DNA of 35,358 nt from Limosilactobacillus kribbianus (GTDB lineage Bacteria; Bacillota; Bacilli; Lactobacillales; Lactobacillaceae), in assembly GCF_026413145.1 (NCBI RefSeq), contig NZ_JAOVYZ010000018.1, forward strand, positions 1 to 35,358, written 5' to 3'. The notes below the pieces were generated by a model, which was not told where the DNA came from, ran no database searches, and worked only from the letters and a program-made list of their open reading frames with translations. This document shows, in pieces, positions 33,137-35,358 of this stretch. The first letter of the stretch is position 1. Every line of letters begins with the position of its first letter. Made by a program: the position numbers and the translations under genes.

Positions 33137-33967
33137 TCAATCCTGCGCGGTGACAAAGGTGAACGGGTCGGTATTGATGCGATTCTCGATCAGGTCGAAG
33201 TCCCAACCGTATTCGTTCTGCCAGCCCCGGATCAGTTCCGCCAGGCCGTGTTCACTTACCGCCTCGATGTGGTGGCCGGGATCCACGACGGTCAGGTGGT
33301 TAGCGATCATATCATGGGCAAAGTGGTAGCTGACGTCGCCGGTAACGTAGGCGTCGGCGCCCAGTTTTACCGCCCGGTCGTAAAAGTCCTGCCCGGCGCC
33401 GCCCAGGACGGCCACCCGGTGAATCTGCCGCTCGCCGTCGGTAGGATTCGTGATCAGGCGCAGCCCGGGTACTTTAAAGATCCGCATGCAGTAGCGAGCA
33501 AAGGCGGCCGCATTCATTGAACCGGCAAAGTCACCAATCCGGCCCATTCCGACCGGTTCACCCGAAACCGGGTCCGTGCCAGCTGGTACCAGGGGCTGGC
33601 AATTAGTCAGTCCCAATTGCTTGGCCAGCCAGTCGTTCATCCCGCCGTTGGCCGTATCAAGGTTGGTATGGGCTGCGTAAACCGTGATCTGGTGAGCCAG
33701 CAGCTGAGCGTACATCGCGTTCTGCGGGTTGCGGGTGTCCAGGTCGCGGGCTGGGTGAAACATGACCGGGTGATGGGCAAAGATGAAGTCCACCTGGTTG
33801 TCAATCGCCTCCTGCACGATCTCCGGGCGCACGTCTAAAGTCGTCATCAGGCGCTTGATCTGTCGGTCCGGATTGCCGACCTGGAGGCCAACGTGGTCCC
33901 AGCTTTCGGCCAGGGCCGGGCTGGCAAACTTTTCAAAACGTTCAATTAGTTCATTCCCCGTGGTCAT
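33137..33967 (-). CDS. Nif3-like dinuclear metal centre protein (YqfO-like)
   Basis: 276 residues, the short form of the Nif3/DUF34 family without the PII-like insert present in B. subtilis YqfO. Metal ligands are likely in FAHHPVMF (H65, H66), [10 protein letters not shown] and the C-terminal [11 protein letters not shown]. Proteins of this family form toroidal hexamers with two metal ions per subunit; the reaction is unsettled. The gene overlaps trmK by 17 bases, an association conserved across Firmicutes (trmK-yqfO), suggesting a link to tRNA or nucleotide metabolism. SD GGAGG lies 9 bases before the ATG. Confidence 0.93.
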   Translation of the reverse strand: MTTGNELIERFEKFASPALAESWDHVGLQVGNPDRQIKRLMTTLDVRPEIVQEAIDNQVDFIFAHHPVMFHPARDLDTRNPQNAMYAQLLAHQITVYAAHTNLDTANGGMNDWLAKQLGLTNCQPLVPAGTDPVSGEPVGMGRIGDFAGSMNAAAFARYCMRIFKVPGLRLITNPTDGERQIHRVAVLGGAGQDFYDRAVKLGADAYVTGDVSYHFAHDMIANHLTVVDPGHHIEAVSEHGLAELIRGWQNEYGWDFDLIENRINTDPFTFVTAQD

Positions 33968-34661
33968 TATCCAGGGCCTCCTTTACCATTGCCAATTCTG
34001 CTTTTAATTCATTGATCCGCGCGACGGGCACTTTCTTGGCCCCCGCCATCTGGTGCAGCACCGCGGTCTGGCGTTGACAATATTCCTGCCACTTGGCCGC
34101 AAAGACCGGCCCCTTCTTCTCCAAGAGGAGCGGGCCAAAGGTCAACTCGTAGTCACTGTACCGGAAGGGCACGACGGATGGCTCGGCCACGATAATCTCG
34201 TAGATATGGTCGTCCTCTGCGACAATCCGCTCGGCCATGATCTGGTAATGGTGATCCATCAGCCAGCACCGCAGTCGGTACTCACCGACGTTAGGCTGGA
34301 GGATGAGGCGGATCACACCGGCAAGCTTGGTCACGCCCTCATCCAAGATCTTGGCAATCAGGGCCCCCCCCATGCCGGCCACGACCACCGTGTCAATTTT
34401 GTCGGCGGGCGCAATCGCCGCCAGGCCGTCCGCCAGCCGAGGCTTGATCACCGCATCCAGGCCGTGATTCTTGATCTCGTGGACCGCGTTTTCGTACGGT
34501 CCCCGAACTACCTCGCCGGCCACGGCATAGCTGATTTTCTTCTCCAGGGCCAGGGCCGCCGGTAGGTAGGCGTGGTCGGAGCCGATGTCCGCCATTCGCG
34601 CGCCGTCCGGAACGAAGCTCGCCACGGTGGCGAGGCGTCGCGATAAGTGTTTCTCGTCCAA
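33951..34661 (-). CDS. trmK: tRNA (adenine(22)-N(1))-methyltransferase
   Basis: Methylates N1 of A22 in tRNAs using S-adenosylmethionine (family role). 236 residues. A class I methyltransferase fold carries motif I ADIGSDHAYLP at 24-34, then VVAGMGGALI and ILQPNVGEYRLR; a C-terminal coiled coil ends the protein. The start is a TTG at 34661 with GAGGG 8 bases upstream; the nearby ATG is out of frame. In related genomes rpoD lies upstream. Here the upstream side is occupied by an IS, and the gene has its own extended -10 promoter. Confidence 0.95.
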   Translation of the reverse strand: MDEKHLSRRLATVASFVPDGARMADIGSDHAYLPAALALEKKISYAVAGEVVRGPYENAVHEIKNHGLDAVIKPRLADGLAAIAPADKIDTVVVAGMGGALIAKILDEGVTKLAGVIRLILQPNVGEYRLRCWLMDHHYQIMAERIVAEDDHIYEIIVAEPSVVPFRYSDYELTFGPLLLEKKGPVFAAKWQEYCQRQTAVLHQMAGAKKVPVARINELKAELAMVKEALDNDHGE

Positions 34662-34694
34662 ATTAACATCCCTCTTTATTGCTTAATTAACTTA

Positions 34695-34703
34695 AGTATA
34701 CCA
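34695..34703 (-). promoter_or_regulatory. Extended -10 promoter of trmK
   Basis: Minus-strand TGGTATACT (34703-34695), about 35 bases before the TTG start, placed directly after a T-tract that looks like a terminator tail. No good -35 is seen at 17 bases (TTAATT). Confidence 0.55.
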
Positions 34704-34717
34704 AAAAAGAGGCTGGG
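34703..34717 (-). terminator. 3' half of a terminator, partner arm missing
   Basis: On the minus strand CCCAGCCTCTTTTTT has the form of the descending arm and U-tract of an intrinsic terminator; the rpsA terminator in this window has the same CCCAGCCTC/GAGGCTxGG arm type. The ascending arm is not found in the next bases. The sequence passes instead into the AT-rich insertion sequence. Confidence 0.5.
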
Positions 34718-34765
34718 AATTAACCTCAATATCATTAAGTTAAGCTATTGACATTTGGGATACCA

Positions 34766-34816
34766 AAAGAGTGAGCCTTTATTTACACAATTTGTGTGAA
34801 TGAAGGCTCACTCTTT
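34766..34816 (+). terminator. Long hairpin upstream of the transposase
   Basis: Arms 34766-34790 and 34792-34816 pair over 25 positions with only two non-Watson-Crick pairs. Both are G-U on the plus-strand RNA but would be A-C on the minus strand. Hairpins at IS ends that block or mask incoming transcripts are known for other insertion sequences, so a shield against outside transcription is likely; there is no strong U-tract. Confidence 0.6.
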
Positions 34817-34931
34817 GCTTTAAACAGCGTTGCTTTTTAAAATTAAATAGGAGAAAGTGTTTAGCTCTCTCCTACCACACATATCAAGGATTTAGCTGTA
34901 ACAGTCCCATAACAGTAAGGAGTGTGTCACA

Positions 34932-35358
34932 ATGTTAAACCCTACTAATATCTTAAATGTTTTGGATCAAATTATCAATGAAACAGTTAGTCATATTCAT
35001 GATTACACTAATTCTTCGCGAGCTTTCATTCGAAAAAGAAAATTAACAGCCAGTACAACGATCAAAACAATCCTTAATATGCGTGGTAATAGTCTTAGCG
35101 CTGAGTTATTCGATGCTTTCCCTGATATTGATAATCAGGTTTCAGTTTCTGCTTTTGAGCAACAAAAAGATAAACTGAAACCGGATTGTTTTAAGCATAT
35201 CTTCCATCAACTCAACCAACGAATCAACAATGAATATTTATTAGATCAACACTATCATCTATTAGCAATTGACGGCTCTGATTTTAACCTTCCGTGGAAT
35301 CCTGCTTCAAAATATGTTTGTGACTTTTCCAAGAACAAGCCCTACTGTCAAATGCATG
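34932..35358 (+). CDS. IS4-family-like DDE transposase, N-terminal part
   Basis: 142 residues visible, open to the window edge. It begins MLNPTNILNVLDQIINETVSHI and has the IS4-type N-terminal DNA-binding region (RKLTASTTIKTILNMRGNSL, about 37-54). The start of the RNase-H-like catalytic core follows, LLAIDGSDFNLP at 110-121, where D114 is the likely first catalytic aspartate. AAGGAG (34917-34922) lies 9 bases before the ATG. A smaller inverted repeat (TAGGAGA at 34848-34854 and TCTCCTA at 34868-34874) precedes it. Whether the copy is intact cannot be seen. Confidence 0.82.
   Translation, partial: MLNPTNILNVLDQIINETVSHIHDYTNSSRAFIRKRKLTASTTIKTILNMRGNSLSAELFDAFPDIDNQVSVSAFEQQKDKLKPDCFKHIFHQLNQRINNEYLLDQHYHLLAIDGSDFNLPWNPASKYVCDFSKNKPYCQMH

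Larger units (their letters stand above)
34718..35358 (+). mobile_element. Left part of an IS4-like insertion sequence
   Basis: AT-rich segment running off the window edge. It holds about 215 bases of non-coding left end, a 25-base-pair hairpin and the start of a DDE transposase. The left boundary is placed where the terminator half ends; the true end and the target duplication cannot be fixed without the right end. Confidence 0.7.

Overview
The window reads as a chromosomal core segment of a lactobacillus, most likely a GC-rich obligate heterofermenter of the Limosilactobacillus type (for example the L. fermentum/reuteri group). Three things point there. Gene order and protein sequences are those of low-GC Gram-positives: ypmR-ypmS-yozE-rbgA-rnhB-dprA, cmk-rpsA-der-hup, cvfB-xerD-ribT-scpA-scpB-rluB and trmK-nif3-pepT. 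The coding DNA is nevertheless rich in G+C, with strong SD sites and some GTG/TTG starts. And dnaE is followed directly by pyk with no pfkA between them, as expected in phosphoketolase-type lactobacilli. The species call is an inference.

Layout. 1-1200: right end of an integrated element lying mostly outside the window. It has an AT-rich tyrosine integrase and short direct repeats, and it ends inside dprA, whose last ~45-50 codons are missing. 1160-6267 (minus): dprA', rnhB, rbgA, yozE, ypmS, ypmR, then degV behind a terminator. 6462-7112 (plus): a hemolysin III family gene, tail-to-tail with thyA-folA. 8684-11809 (minus): ABC-F ATPase and cca. 11936-12763 (plus): a tyrosine-recombinase-fold protein whose catalytic residues are mostly lost. 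12801-21195 (minus): TPR protein, HU, Der, S1-like protein, CMP kinase, LysM protein, RecQ and its YpbB-like partner. 21304-22154: RibU under an FMN riboswitch with a near-consensus promoter. 22158-26378 (minus): rluB, scpB, scpA, ribT, a divergent XerD and cvfB, tightly overlapping. 26517-31442 (minus): pyk and dnaE. 31584-31796 (plus): a small DUF2929 membrane protein. 31855-34661 (minus): pepT, Nif3-like protein and trmK. 34718-35358: left end of an IS4-like insertion sequence, cut by the window edge.

Most genes are information-processing housekeeping: ribosome assembly (RbgA, Der, S1, RluB), tRNA maturation (Cca, TrmK), chromosome organisation and repair (ScpAB, HU, XerD, RecQ, DnaE, RNase HII) and nucleotide supply (ThyA, FolA, Cmk). 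No CRISPR array, tRNA, rRNA or recognisable defence island was seen. The unusual material is at the edges and in the recombinase-fold proteins: an element that splits the transformation gene dprA, an IS that appears to split a terminator upstream of trmK, and two Xer-fold proteins with eroded active sites.
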